Assembly (NCBI RefSeq): GCF_022532105.1
Contig: NZ_CP092832.1
Coordinates: 558,001 to 622,000, forward strand
Direction: 5' to 3'
Source: Flavobacterium sp. HJ-32-4
Lineage (GTDB): Bacteria > Bacteroidota > Bacteroidia > Flavobacteriales > Flavobacteriaceae
DNA length: 64,000 bases
The notes beneath the pieces are model-generated. The model did not search any database. It saw only the letters and a list, made by a program, of their open reading frames with translations, and had not been told where the DNA came from. Below, one piece after another: positions 44,901 to 53,902 of this stretch. The stretch's first letter is position 1. Each line of letters starts with the position of its first letter. The position numbers and the translations under genes were made by a program.

Positions 44901-44974
44901 GGTCCTATAGCTCAGTTGGTTAGAGCACCTGACTCATAATCAGGTGGTCCCTGGTTCGAGCCCAGGTGGGACCA
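44901..44974 (+). tRNA. tRNA with CAT anticodon (Met or Ile2)
   Basis: The 74-base cloverleaf has acceptor GGTCCTA paired with TGGGACC, a D-arm containing AGCTCAGTTGGTTAGAGC, an anticodon stem CCTGA/TCAGG around CTCATAA, and a T-arm with GGTTCGAGCCC. The anticodon CAT can be elongator Met or, if modified to lysidine, Ile2; the sequence alone does not settle it. It is not initiator-like. CCA is not encoded. Confidence 0.95.
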
Positions 44975-45017
44975 CTTTTAAGTCGCAGTCTCAGTGAACA
45001 GAGATGCCGAAACAGTA

Positions 45018-45047
45018 AGCCTCCAACTATTGGGGGCTTTTTCTTTT
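45018..45047 (+). terminator. Terminator of the tRNA gene
   Basis: AGCCTCC and GGGGGCT form a 7-bp stem around a 7-base loop, followed by a T-rich run, 43 bases after the tRNA. Confidence 0.82.
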
Positions 45048-45060
45048 TGAAAAAGAAACT

Positions 45061-45152
45061 GCACCTGACTCATAATCAGTCCCGATAGCTATCGGGACAA
45101 GTGGGACACTTTTTAGTCTCAGTCGCAGTATCCGCGGACAGAGATACCGAAA
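45061..45152 (+). repeat. Degenerate partial duplicate of the tRNA 3' half and flank
   Basis: Nineteen bases (45061-45079) repeat the tRNA anticodon arm exactly (44925-44943). Then GTCCCGATAGCTATCGGGAC, a perfect 20-base palindrome (45079-45098), replaces the T-arm. Then GTGGGAC and about 45 bases of flank match the sequence after the real tRNA with changes. It cannot fold as a tRNA. The rest of the 44976-45358 gap holds the terminator, word repeats (CTACTGACTACTGTCTACTG at about 45250-45282) and TATATTTA, a weak promoter box for the next gene. Confidence 0.85.
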
Positions 45153-45358
45153 AGGAGAAACCCTTCGCACTTTAAACACCTCATCCCGGATTGCAATAAA
45201 CCCGCGCAACTGAATTAACTCCGAATTCAATCTCCGGCCTCCACACTGACTACTGTCTACTGACTACTGTCTACTGTCTACTCTCCAGCTTCAACAAATC
45301 TTAACAAATCGCGAATTTATATTCCGTATATTTACATTACAACCTACACGTAACCCTC

Positions 45359-45790
45359 ATGAATGTGTTTTTGGCCGATGATGACGAAGACGACCGCCTC
45401 TTTTTTGAAGAAGCTTTGCGGGAGGTCTGCACCAAGTCGCTACTGATGATGGCCGATAATGGCGAACGGCTGATGGAACTCCTGCGCGACCGCCGCAACC
45501 CGCAGCCGGATGTGCTGTTCCTCGACCTCAACATGCCAAAGAAAAACGGCTATGAGTGCCTGACGGAAATCCGCCGCGATGAAAACCTCCGACACATTCC
45601 GATCGTGATCTTCACCACCAGCCAGCAGGAAGACAGTATCAACGCCGTCTACCAACAGGGCGCGCACTTCTATATCAGGAAACCGAACGATTTTGGCCAG
45701 CTGAAATCGGTCGTGCGCAAGGCGCTTTCCATCGACTGGGCCGCGCAGCACGCACAACCTGAGAAAGAACGCTTTATCCTGACGCCCTGA
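45359..45790 (+). CDS. Single-domain response regulator (REC)
   Basis: This 143-residue protein is only a receiver domain. The phospho-acceptor is D56 in LFLDLNMPKKNGYE. The acidic pocket is ADDDEDD, with the conserved threonine (FTTSQQ) and lysine (IRKP) downstream. It has no output domain and overlaps the following kinase gene by one base (TGATG), so it is probably a phosphotransfer or regulatory partner of that kinase. This Rcp1-like type is common with phytochrome-like kinases. Confidence 0.93.
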   Translation: MNVFLADDDEDDRLFFEEALREVCTKSLLMMADNGERLMELLRDRRNPQPDVLFLDLNMPKKNGYECLTEIRRDENLRHIPIVIFTTSQQEDSINAVYQQGAHFYIRKPNDFGQLKSVVRKALSIDWAAQHAQPEKERFILTP

Positions 45791-48480
45791 TGCAACACCG
45801 AATCGCCGACGCACGCAACGCCCTTTATGACGCTCTGGCATCCGGTGGGAACCATCCGTTACCCGCCCTCGCCAACCCGTTCGGAAAACGGCCGGGCACC
45901 GAGGCACTACCGGAAATCCTCGACTTCCACGACACCTTCCTCAAATTGCGCGAAGCCGGTGACGTGCCCTCTTATTGGCGCGAAATCGGTATCCGTCACC
46001 TAATCACCCTGCTCGATCTCATCACCTTGCGGTGGAACGACAAGGGCGAACACCATCATTCCGACGCCGAATTCGATGAAATCGAACGCCGCATCGAAGA
46101 CCTCAATGCCCGTTACCGCGAGCAGGCCGACGAACTCGACCGCACCCGCGCCCGCACCCAACGCGACCTCGAAGTGTTCTTCCGCCAGGCACCCATCGGT
46201 ATCTTGGTGCTGCGGGGGCCTGAACTACGGGTCGAACACGCCAATCCGCTCTACCTCTCGCTCATCGACAAAGGGCCCGACTTCATAGGAAAGAACTTCC
46301 TCGAGGCCCTTCCCGAACTGAAAACGCAGTCCGTCAAAGACATGCTGTTCGAGGTCTACCAAACCGGGCGGCCACACGTGGGCTATGAACACGGTGTGGT
46401 CCTGCGCCGCCACCAGCGCGAAGAGCAAACTTACTTCAACTTTGTCTACCAACCCCTGCGCGAAGACGACGGCACGGTCACGGGTATCATCGTCGTGTGC
46501 AGTGAAGTAACAGACATCGTCCTGGCCAAACAGGTGCTTTCGGAAAAGGAACGCGAATTCCGCAACATCGTGACCCAGTCGCCTATTGCCATCGCTATCT
46601 TTAAAGGCCCCAACCTTGTAATTGACCTGGCCAACCGCACGATGCTGGAAACGCTTTGGCGACGAACGGATGCAGATGTAATCGGACATCCGCTGATGGA
46701 CGTCTTTCCCGAACTCGAAAACCAGCCCTTTCCGCGACTGCTGCACCATGTAATTGAAACGGGCCAGCCACTCCGCGACCGCGAAGCACTGGCGGTTGTG
46801 GATGGACCTGACGGACGGCGTTCGTTTTACGTTGACTACGACTATACGCCTCTTATGACGTCGTCAGGAAAAGCGGAAGGCGTGATTTGTACGGTAAACG
46901 ATGTCACCGAAAAAGTGCAGGCCCGCAAACTGCTCGAATCCGCCCAAGTGCGCTACAGCCACCTCATCGAAACGCTGCCGGTAGGGATGTACACCATCGA
47001 TGAAAACGGCTATATCGACCTCTACAACCAGGCCGCCGCCTCGGTATGGGGACGGCATCCGGAGCCGGGGGTCGACCGTTGGTGCGGCGCCTATCAGTTA
47101 TATTCCCTTGACGGCGTGCCCATCCCACATGATTCGTGCCCCATGGCCCTGGCCTTCCGCAACGGTCAGTCATTGGAGGAAGAACTGTATATGGTGCGCG
47201 AAAACGGCGAACGGCGCCATGTGATCGTGTATCCACGGATGCTGCATGACGAAGACGGACGCCGGATTGGGGCTTCGAAAGTGATGATTGACATCACCGA
47301 ACGGAAAAAAGCAGAAGAGGCGTTGCGGGAAAGCGAAGAGAAGTTCCGCCTGCTGACCGATACCATTCCACAACTCATCTGGACGGCGGACGCCCTCGGC
47401 AATATCGACTACTACAGCGATTCGGTCTACCAATACTGTGGCAAAAGTCCGGCTGAACTTGCCCGGAAAGGCTGGCTCGAAATTGTCCACCCTGACGACC
47501 GTACGGCCTATCGAAAACGATGGCTGCACTCGTTGCAGTCGGGCGAGGATTATACCTTCGAACACCGCCTGCGTGGCTACGACGGCCAGTATCGCTGGTA
47601 CCTCAGTCGGGCCGTACCGTTGCAGAACGAAAACGGGCAGGTGACGCAGTGGGTCGGAACAGCCACGGATATTCAAGACCAGAAGGACTTCCAACAGACG
47701 CTCGAAAAGGTGGTAGAGGAACGCACCTTCGAACTCAAACGGGCGAATATGGAACTCGAAGGCCGCAATAAAGAGCTGTCGTCGTTTGCCTACATCTCAA
47801 GCCATGACCTGCAGGAGCCGCTGCGGAAAATCCAGACGTTTGTCAGCATCATCATCAAAACCGACCACGACAACCTGTCGGAAGCCGGACGCAGGAACTT
47901 CGAACGCATGCAAGTTGCCGCCAACCGGATGAAGACGCTGATTAACGACCTCCTCACCTACTCAAGGGCCAATAACGGTGAAAAAGTCTTCGAGCCCACC
48001 CACCTCAACACGATACTGGGCGAAATAACGGCGGAACTATCCGATGCGGTCGAGGCGAAAAACGCCCGTATCCTGATAGACGATCTTCCTGTGGTAAACG
48101 GCATCCCCTTCCAGTTACGGCAGCTGTTCATCAACCTGGTATCGAACGCGCTGAAATTCACCCGCCCCGAAGTGCCTCCTGTCATCCGGATTACGTCCGA
48201 ATCGGTCAACGGGAAAGACCTTACACACGAAAAAGCGGATCCGGGTCGCCGCTACGTACACCTCGCGGTAGCCGACAATGGCATCGGGTTCGAACCGGAA
48301 TATGCGACGAAGATCTTCGAAGTATTCCAGCGCCTCCACTCCCGTGGCGATTATGAAGGCACCGGTATCGGCCTCGCCATCTGCAACAAAATCGTCGAAA
48401 ACCACGAGGGCATCCTCTATGCGGAATCGCAACCCGGAGAGGGCGCGACGTTCCACATTTACCTACCTTTGCCGGCATGA
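45790..48480 (+). CDS. Cytoplasmic multi-PAS sensor histidine kinase
   Basis: This 896-residue kinase has no membrane span. After a helical region of about 125 residues come four PAS domains (about 125-250, 262-385, 392-505, 515-635) and a coiled coil. A HisKA domain follows with H672 in YISSHDLQEPLRKI, then an HATPase domain (INLVSNALKF, VADNGIGFEPEY, GTGIGLAICNKIVE). The SHDLQEPLRKI form is that of phytochrome-type kinases. One PAS has a CGAYQLYSLDGVPIPHDSCPM insertion with two cysteines. It should signal through the upstream REC protein and overlaps the downstream gene. Confidence 0.93.
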   Translation: MQHRIADARNALYDALASGGNHPLPALANPFGKRPGTEALPEILDFHDTFLKLREAGDVPSYWREIGIRHLITLLDLITLRWNDKGEHHHSDAEFDEIERRIEDLNARYREQADELDRTRARTQRDLEVFFRQAPIGILVLRGPELRVEHANPLYLSLIDKGPDFIGKNFLEALPELKTQSVKDMLFEVYQTGRPHVGYEHGVVLRRHQREEQTYFNFVYQPLREDDGTVTGIIVVCSEVTDIVLAKQVLSEKEREFRNIVTQSPIAIAIFKGPNLVIDLANRTMLETLWRRTDADVIGHPLMDVFPELENQPFPRLLHHVIETGQPLRDREALAVVDGPDGRRSFYVDYDYTPLMTSSGKAEGVICTVNDVTEKVQARKLLESAQVRYSHLIETLPVGMYTIDENGYIDLYNQAAASVWGRHPEPGVDRWCGAYQLYSLDGVPIPHDSCPMALAFRNGQSLEEELYMVRENGERRHVIVYPRMLHDEDGRRIGASKVMIDITERKKAEEALRESEEKFRLLTDTIPQLIWTADALGNIDYYSDSVYQYCGKSPAELARKGWLEIVHPDDRTAYRKRWLHSLQSGEDYTFEHRLRGYDGQYRWYLSRAVPLQNENGQVTQWVGTATDIQDQKDFQQTLEKVVEERTFELKRANMELEGRNKELSSFAYISSHDLQEPLRKIQTFVSIIIKTDHDNLSEAGRRNFERMQVAANRMKTLINDLLTYSRANNGEKVFEPTHLNTILGEITAELSDAVEAKNARILIDDLPVVNGIPFQLRQLFINLVSNALKFTRPEVPPVIRITSESVNGKDLTHEKADPGRRYVHLAVADNGIGFEPEYATKIFEVFQRLHSRGDYEGTGIGLAICNKIVENHEGILYAESQPGEGATFHIYLPLPA

Positions 48481-49289
48481 TGCGATGGTGTTTGTTTGTA
48501 TGGGGATGGATGTCGGTAGCCGCTTTTGGCCAAACCGTCACCGGGAAAGTGATAGAAGCGGGTTCGGGCGCGCCGGTACCCTATACCAGTATTGGGGTCG
48601 TCGGACGCAATATCGGAACGGTTTCCGGTAGCGACGGATCGTTTTCGCTCTCCCTTCCGGAAGGCGTCGACGGCACGCTACGGATTTCCGCCTTGGGATA
48701 TGTATCGTTCGAAGCATCGGTAGCCGACTTCCGCAAACGCGGTGACAACACCATTATCCAACTAAAACCCGATGTAAAAGCGCTCCGGGAAGTGACCGTA
48801 CGCCACTTCGCGAACGCCGACGAGTGGGGCAACACGCGCATTTCTCGAAAAGAGAAGGTCGACGCCGGTTTCGTCAACAACAAACTAGGCAATGAACTCG
48901 GTATGGTCATCAAAGCACGGCAAAAACCCGTCAAACTGATGAAGTTCAAGGCCCAGGTCGCCTATAACCGGTATGAAGAAATGCGGTTCCGCCTGAATGT
49001 GTATGCCATGAAAGACGGCCTGCCGGGCGAATCATTGCTGACCGACAACATCATCGTAACAAGTACCATCCGCAAGGGCGTATTGGAAGTCGATTTATCG
49101 GATTACGGCATCGTGGCGGAAGGGGATTTCTTTATCTCCCTGGAATGGATTGAGGACTTGGGAGAAGGCGGACTCCACTTTTACGCCGATTATTCCGGAC
49201 CCAAAATCATCACCCGGGCCGCCGCACAGGGCAAATGGAACGAACAGGACGACCTGAGTTTCGCCTTTACCGTTTCGGTGCGCTATTAG
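48477..49289 (+). CDS. Exported carboxypeptidase-regulatory-like domain protein
   Basis: This 270-residue exported protein (signal peptide ending at AAFGQ) begins with the CarboxypepD_reg-like domain seen at the front of TonB-dependent receptors (TVTGKVIEAGSGAPVPYTSIGV). Instead of a plug and barrel it continues with about 170 residues of unrecognised beta-rich sequence. It starts ATGATG across the kinase stop, so it is translated with a cytoplasmic kinase, which is unusual. Its end overlaps the convergent cytochrome gene by 23 bases. Confidence 0.8.
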   Translation: MMRWCLFVWGWMSVAAFGQTVTGKVIEAGSGAPVPYTSIGVVGRNIGTVSGSDGSFSLSLPEGVDGTLRISALGYVSFEASVADFRKRGDNTIIQLKPDVKALREVTVRHFANADEWGNTRISRKEKVDAGFVNNKLGNELGMVIKARQKPVKLMKFKAQVAYNRYEEMRFRLNVYAMKDGLPGESLLTDNIIVTSTIRKGVLEVDLSDYGIVAEGDFFISLEWIEDLGEGGLHFYADYSGPKIITRAAAQGKWNEQDDLSFAFTVSVRY

Positions 49290-50454
49290 CTTTTACCGGA
49301 TATATCCCGATGGTGTGATTCGCCAACCGATAATCGGACGGCTGCGCATGCCCGTCCAGGCGGAAGGTAATCGCCGACGAGGCTTCCTTAGGCATGTGGC
49401 ATTCTACACATTGCGCTACGAGCGTTTTGGCATCGCGCGAAGCGGCCGTTCCGGTCTGGTGTTTGACGCCCGTGTGACATTGCAGGCAGACGTTTCCGAA
49501 AAAGGCCGGATCGTGTGAACTGTCGCCGTGCGAATCATGGCAGGAAACACACGTCATCTTCCCACTTCCCTGAAAACAGGCGCTCTTCGACAAAGCCGCA
49601 TACTGGTTGCCATGTACATCGTATTTTTCCTTGGGGATGATGCGGTAATAGTCTTCCAACACATCGCCCGGCCGGAAATCGAAAGGGGTTTTCACCCGTG
49701 CACCGTCCACACCCGAGTGGCAAATGGCACAGGCATCGTTTTGTTGTTTGGGTGTAAGGGAGGCAAAAGACGTCATAAACCGGGCCGACTTCAGGTTCGG
49801 ATGCTCCCGATGTGCCTCCACATGCTGTTGGGCAGGGCCATGGCAGCGTTCACAGTCGATGCCCAACACCAACGCCTGCGGGTCAATGAAATCCTGGGCG
49901 TCGTAGTCGGCGAAACCACCCGCTCCGGTGCGGGGATGTGCGGCGGCGAAAGAGGCGTGGCACGTATAGCAGTCTTTGGGAATCTTGCGGTCGAAGTAGG
50001 CGCCCACGGGTTCAAATCCCGGACTCATGCCCCATGCACCGGCATCTTTGTAATACGACACCGGCAATTCATAGGTGTTGTGATCGCGCCAGTAGGCAGA
50101 CGTTTGGGCGTGCCTGGAACCGAAGACCACCGCAACCGGATACGCTTTTTTCTCCACCCGGTTTTGGTAGACGACGTGGTAAACGCTATCGCCGCGCTGT
50201 TCGACCTTCACGACGGTGCCGTTGCCGAAATCGAATCCGGTTTTTCCACCCAGGCCCAGCACCTGATCGGGATTTCCGGGCGCTGTGGCAAGCCAGTGCG
50301 CCGTTTGCGTATACTGTTGGTGAATGTCAGCGTGGCATTCCACACACGACGCACTGCCCGCGAACTCCGGTCCGCGCGGGTCATAGTAGTCGGGTTCACG
50401 GTTACAGGAAAAGGCACACGCTGCCGCGATGCTGAAGAGCCACCACTTTTTCAT
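49267..50454 (-). CDS. Seven-haem c-type cytochrome lipoprotein (c554-like)
   Basis: This 395-residue protein has a lipobox (ACAFSCNREP) and seven CxxCH haem sites: CVECH, CYTCH, CERCH, CAICH, CVSCH, CLQCH and CVECH. Several other histidines could be distal ligands. The spacing recalls the cytochrome c554 / multihaem family used in periplasmic electron transfer and nitrogen-oxide reactions, but no substrate is indicated. It lies between two signalling modules and 2.2 kb from a haem-containing operon. Confidence 0.9.
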   Translation of the reverse strand: MKKWWLFSIAAACAFSCNREPDYYDPRGPEFAGSASCVECHADIHQQYTQTAHWLATAPGNPDQVLGLGGKTGFDFGNGTVVKVEQRGDSVYHVVYQNRVEKKAYPVAVVFGSRHAQTSAYWRDHNTYELPVSYYKDAGAWGMSPGFEPVGAYFDRKIPKDCYTCHASFAAAHPRTGAGGFADYDAQDFIDPQALVLGIDCERCHGPAQQHVEAHREHPNLKSARFMTSFASLTPKQQNDACAICHSGVDGARVKTPFDFRPGDVLEDYYRIIPKEKYDVHGNQYAALSKSACFQGSGKMTCVSCHDSHGDSSHDPAFFGNVCLQCHTGVKHQTGTAASRDAKTLVAQCVECHMPKEASSAITFRLDGHAQPSDYRLANHTIGIYPVKANSAPKR

Positions 50455-50484
50455 CCCCTAAATATAGGAGTTTCCGGTTGTATG

Positions 50485-51759
50485 TCAGTCGGCCCGCGTC
50501 AGGCGAAACACGTGCAGGCCGTCTTCAAAATCGTAGCGCAACACCAAACCGCTCGCGTTCGCGATCTCAGCCGCAATGGAAAGCCCGAGGCCAATCGAGT
50601 CTTTGACCTCCGCATTCTTATTGAAGCGTTTGAAGAGTCCTTCTTTCCGCAGCGCTACGGACGGCCCGGTATTGGCGATCTGGAAAAGGTTTTCCTCGAC
50701 CGTTACGTCAATCGAACCGCCCGGATAGTTATACCGGATGGCATTTTGCACGAGGTTATTGACGAGCACCAGGCACAGGTCGGCATTGGCCGTCAATTGG
50801 AAATCGCCTTTTTCTTCCACTTTAAGGGAGAGTCCTTTCTCTTTCAGGTGGTCATCGAACAGGGCGAGCGCGCTCTTTATTTTCTTTAGGAAGGAAACCC
50901 CGTCCGAAGCCGGAAACTGCTTGTTTTCGATCCGCGTCAGCAAAATAAGCGAACGGCTCATCCGGATGAGTTTCGAGCACGCATCATCGATACTGGCCAC
51001 GAGGGGTGCCATCTTGTCGGTGAGGTCGGGCGACTGGATCAGGATATCGATTTTTGACTTGATTACCGCCAACGGCGTTTGGATTTCATGTGAAACCGCT
51101 TCCGAAAACTTTTTCTGGCGGCCATAATCGGCTACCATCGTCTGCATCATTTGCTCGAGTGAAGCGTTCAGTTCTTTGAACTCCGTAATCTTGCTGTCGA
51201 CAAAGACCGGTGTTTCGCCTTCACTCGCCCGGAAACCGCGAAGGTTGTCGAGCGCGCGGTAGAACGGTCGCCAGAGCCATTGTGAGGTATAGTAATTCAG
51301 GATGAAATAAATTCCGCAGAGAAACAACAGCACCGTCAGCACCGCCGCGGAAATGCCCAGCACCAATTGACCCGACTGCATCGTCGTGCGCCATACCTTG
51401 ATGCGATAGCCCTGGTTTCGGATGTTGACGTCGGCCGTGATCATCCGGTTGACGTTCAGTTCGTCTTCACCCGGATCGGCCGGATCGGCAATCAACGTAT
51501 CGGAAAAGGTGACGGTGGGCTCCTCCACCTTGGGTATCCGGCGCACATAGGCTTCGCCGCTGCGTAGAAGAGAATGTAACGAAGCGGTATCCTTCCTTTT
51601 TATCAGTCCTTCCACCTGGTGCCGCACGTGACCGAGCAAAAGGTCGCTGTTTTCCCGTATTTCCTCCGTCGCAATTTTATAGCAGACGAAGCCCGAAATG
51701 ATCATCACCGGGATGCCCGACACAAGGTAATACAGACTGGTGCGCGTTACGAGTTTCAT
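50485..51759 (-). CDS. Membrane sensor histidine kinase
   Basis: This 424-residue kinase has two spans (about 8-28 and 130-155) enclosing a periplasmic sensor of about 100 residues. The HisKA site is H224 in SEAVSHEIQTPLAVI, and the HATPase motifs are NLVQNAIRYNYPG and DSIGLGLSIAAEIANASG. No clear HAMP is seen; the juxtamembrane segment resembles those of OmpR-type partners. Its start overlaps the regulator stop by 4 bases (ATGA). Confidence 0.93.
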   Translation of the reverse strand: MKLVTRTSLYYLVSGIPVMIISGFVCYKIATEEIRENSDLLLGHVRHQVEGLIKRKDTASLHSLLRSGEAYVRRIPKVEEPTVTFSDTLIADPADPGEDELNVNRMITADVNIRNQGYRIKVWRTTMQSGQLVLGISAAVLTVLLFLCGIYFILNYYTSQWLWRPFYRALDNLRGFRASEGETPVFVDSKITEFKELNASLEQMMQTMVADYGRQKKFSEAVSHEIQTPLAVIKSKIDILIQSPDLTDKMAPLVASIDDACSKLIRMSRSLILLTRIENKQFPASDGVSFLKKIKSALALFDDHLKEKGLSLKVEEKGDFQLTANADLCLVLVNNLVQNAIRYNYPGGSIDVTVEENLFQIANTGPSVALRKEGLFKRFNKNAEVKDSIGLGLSIAAEIANASGLVLRYDFEDGLHVFRLTRAD

Positions 51760-52436
51760 TCGGTTGCCTTAAACGTGTATCCCAGGCCGTACACGGTATG
51801 TATATAATCCGTACAGCCCTGTTGCAGCAATTTCTTCCGCAGGTTCTTCACGTGGTTATAAAGGAAATCAAAATTGTCGAGTCCGTCGGCATAATCACCC
51901 CAAATGTGCTCCGCCAGTGAACTTTTGCTCAGCACCCGGTTCTTGTTGGCGATGAAATACATCAAAAGTTCATACTCTTTACCGGTAAGCGTGATGTTTT
52001 TGTGGTGCACCATCACCGTTCGTTCGGCGGGCACTACCGTGATTTCGTTGAACACGATGTCGTTCTCGCCCTGGAATTTCCGTCGTCGTATGAGGGCTTT
52101 TACCCGTGCATTGAGTTCGGGCAGGTAGAAGGGTTTCGGCAGGTAGTCGTCGGCGCCCAGGTCAAGGCCGGCGATTTTATCGTCTAACGAGTCTTTGGCG
52201 GAAATGATGATGACGCCTGCGGGTGATTTCCGGTTTTTGATATCGCGAATCAGGTCAAGGCCCGATCCGTGTGGCAGGGTGATATCGACCAGGATGCAGT
52301 CGTATTCATACTCCGCTATTTTCTGCGCAGCCCGGACGTAGTCAGTGGCCTCTTCGACGATATTTCCTTCCGTTTCGAAATATTGGCGTATGCTGTCGCG
52401 AAGTCCGGGTTCGTCTTCTACTACAAGTATCTTCAT
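51756..52436 (-). CDS. OmpR-family response regulator
   Basis: This 226-residue protein has a receiver domain (phospho-acceptor D51 in CILVDITLPHGSG) and a C-terminal winged helix (LTGKEYELLMYFIANKNRVLSKSSLAEHIWG, HTVYGLGYTF). It is coupled to the kinase downstream and divergent from the ankyrin-led operon with 173 bases between starts, which makes that operon a likely target. CATCTTTG, one base from the -7 box, lies about 37 bases upstream. Confidence 0.95.
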   Translation of the reverse strand: MKILVVEDEPGLRDSIRQYFETEGNIVEEATDYVRAAQKIAEYEYDCILVDITLPHGSGLDLIRDIKNRKSPAGVIIISAKDSLDDKIAGLDLGADDYLPKPFYLPELNARVKALIRRRKFQGENDIVFNEITVVPAERTVMVHHKNITLTGKEYELLMYFIANKNRVLSKSSLAEHIWGDYADGLDNFDFLYNHVKNLRKKLLQQGCTDYIHTVYGLGYTFKATE

Positions 52437-52583
52437 TTGGGTTGGTTCATGTAGGGTTGGCGCGCAAAGATGGCATCCGATTCTATCGCAATCCTGTAGC
52501 GGTTTACCGCATTTTTTGGCAGGGCTTTTTTCATCCTCTTAAATTTCCATTTTTTTCTACAGAATTGAAATAGATTCTGCGAA

Positions 52584-52591
52584 TAGTTTTG
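52584..52591 (+). promoter_or_regulatory. Promoter -7 box for the ankyrin-led operon
   Basis: TAGTTTTG matches the -7 box exactly; TTG at 52565-52567 is 16 bases upstream. The ATG follows 18 bases later. Confidence 0.65.
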
Positions 52592-52609
52592 TAGAGAAAT
52601 TTAAAATAG

Positions 52610-53140
52610 ATGAAAACTCGCCTATCTTTCTTGTTAATTCTTTGCATGTCTTTTAGCACATGGGCGCAACAAACTACGGTTTTCGATGTGGCCCGCAAGG
52701 GAACGCTGGCCGAGATGAAGGCACTGTATGACGCCGACCCTGCTATTACGTCGCAGCTAAATGAGTCTAAAGCCAATGCCCTGATATTGGCTGCCTATCG
52801 TGGAAACCGTGATGTGGCCTTGTTCCTTTGTGATAAAACCGCCGACCTCAACTATAATTGTGGTCGTGGCACGGCACTGATGGCCGCCGTCATGGGAAGC
52901 GACATCGAAATTGTAAAAGCACTGATCGCGCGTCACGTCAACCTTGACACAACGGATGACGACGGCAAAACCGCGCTGATGTATGCTGCTTTCTTCAATA
53001 AAAACGACATCGCGCGCCTGCTTATCAAGAGCGGCGCTGATAAAACCCAAAAAGACCACGAAGGCCGAACGGCGCTTGATGTGGCACGATTTAACCAAAA
53101 TACGGAACTCATCATCTTACTTGACACCTCGAAATCATGA
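52610..53140 (+). CDS. Exported ankyrin-repeat protein
   Basis: This 176-residue protein has a signal peptide (MKTRLSFLLILCMSFSTWAQ) and about four ankyrin repeats (for example KANALILAAYRGNRDVALFLCDK and DGKTALMYAAFFNKNDIARLLIKSGAD). Ankyrin repeats mediate protein binding. Periplasmic members accompany redox enzymes in other bacteria (AnkB with catalase), but the partner here is unknown. It leads a six-gene operon and overlaps the next gene by 4 bases. Confidence 0.9.
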   Translation: MKTRLSFLLILCMSFSTWAQQTTVFDVARKGTLAEMKALYDADPAITSQLNESKANALILAAYRGNRDVALFLCDKTADLNYNCGRGTALMAAVMGSDIEIVKALIARHVNLDTTDDDGKTALMYAAFFNKNDIARLLIKSGADKTQKDHEGRTALDVARFNQNTELIILLDTSKS

Positions 53141-53901
53141 AAAAAATCCTTGTATGTGCGCTTTTGGCGCTTTCTGCCGGTGCCGGTGCCCAGATAAAAA
53201 CCACCGGCGTAAAGAACATCGGTTCCATGACCATTAAAATTGACCTCAACCAGGCAACGTCGGTGGCCACGTTTACCATGACCGGGCCTTCTACAAAATG
53301 GCTTACGGTTGGCCTCCATGCCACCACCATGTCGAGCAACACCCCAATCGACTGTATGACCTTTTCTACCTCGCTGCTCGACCAGCACCTTTCCGGCGGT
53401 CACAACGCGGCCATTACCGATGGCACACAAAACTACACGCTGGTGAGTAACACCGTCAGCGGCACAACGCGCACGGTTGTCGCCACACGTCCGTTCAGCA
53501 CGGGCGATGCCAACGACTACACCCTTACATACTCGATGACCTCCATGAGCATCATCTGGGCTGTCGGGCCATCGACCAACGTAAACAGCGAGCACGCATC
53601 AAAAGGAAGCAGTTCGGTGACATTTACGACCGTACTCGGACTCGACGAGCCTTCGCTTGATGATAAATTGTCGGTCTATCCGAACCCATGTAAGGAAAAA
53701 CTGTCGATTAAAAATGACTTCCACACACGCATCGACCGTATCGCGATTTACAATACTGAAGCGGAATTGGTGAAAGAAATTAACATTAATGCGGATGATG
53801 CCGACATTCCTGTATCTTTATCCGGTATTGCATCGGGCGTTTATTTTGTCGAAATTGCCGCAGATAACAACCGTGCAGTGAAAAAAATCGTAGTTGAATA
53901 G
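53137..53901 (+). CDS. T9SS-secreted DOMON-like protein
   Basis: This 254-residue protein has a signal peptide (ALSAGAGAQ) and a beta-sandwich of about 150 residues resembling DOMON domains. Resembling features are VATFTMTGPSTKWLTVGL, a Met-containing segment, and an IIWAVGPS...EHASKG end in which the histidine matches the DOMON haem ligand. A C-terminal type A T9SS sorting domain (LSVYPNPCKEKLSIKN ... GVYFVEIAADNNRAVKKIVVE) sends it to the cell surface. DOMON domains bind haem b or sugars; the assignment is by pattern and not certain. Confidence 0.75.
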   Translation: MKKILVCALLALSAGAGAQIKTTGVKNIGSMTIKIDLNQATSVATFTMTGPSTKWLTVGLHATTMSSNTPIDCMTFSTSLLDQHLSGGHNAAITDGTQNYTLVSNTVSGTTRTVVATRPFSTGDANDYTLTYSMTSMSIIWAVGPSTNVNSEHASKGSSSVTFTTVLGLDEPSLDDKLSVYPNPCKEKLSIKNDFHTRIDRIAIYNTEAELVKEININADDADIPVSLSGIASGVYFVEIAADNNRAVKKIVVE

Positions 53902-53902
53902 T

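Noticed and set aside
49528..50889. 453-codon plus-strand frame opposite the cytochrome and kinase genes
   Set aside because: It lies antisense to two genes with clear haem and kinase motifs, spans their intergenic gap, and shows no domain of its own.
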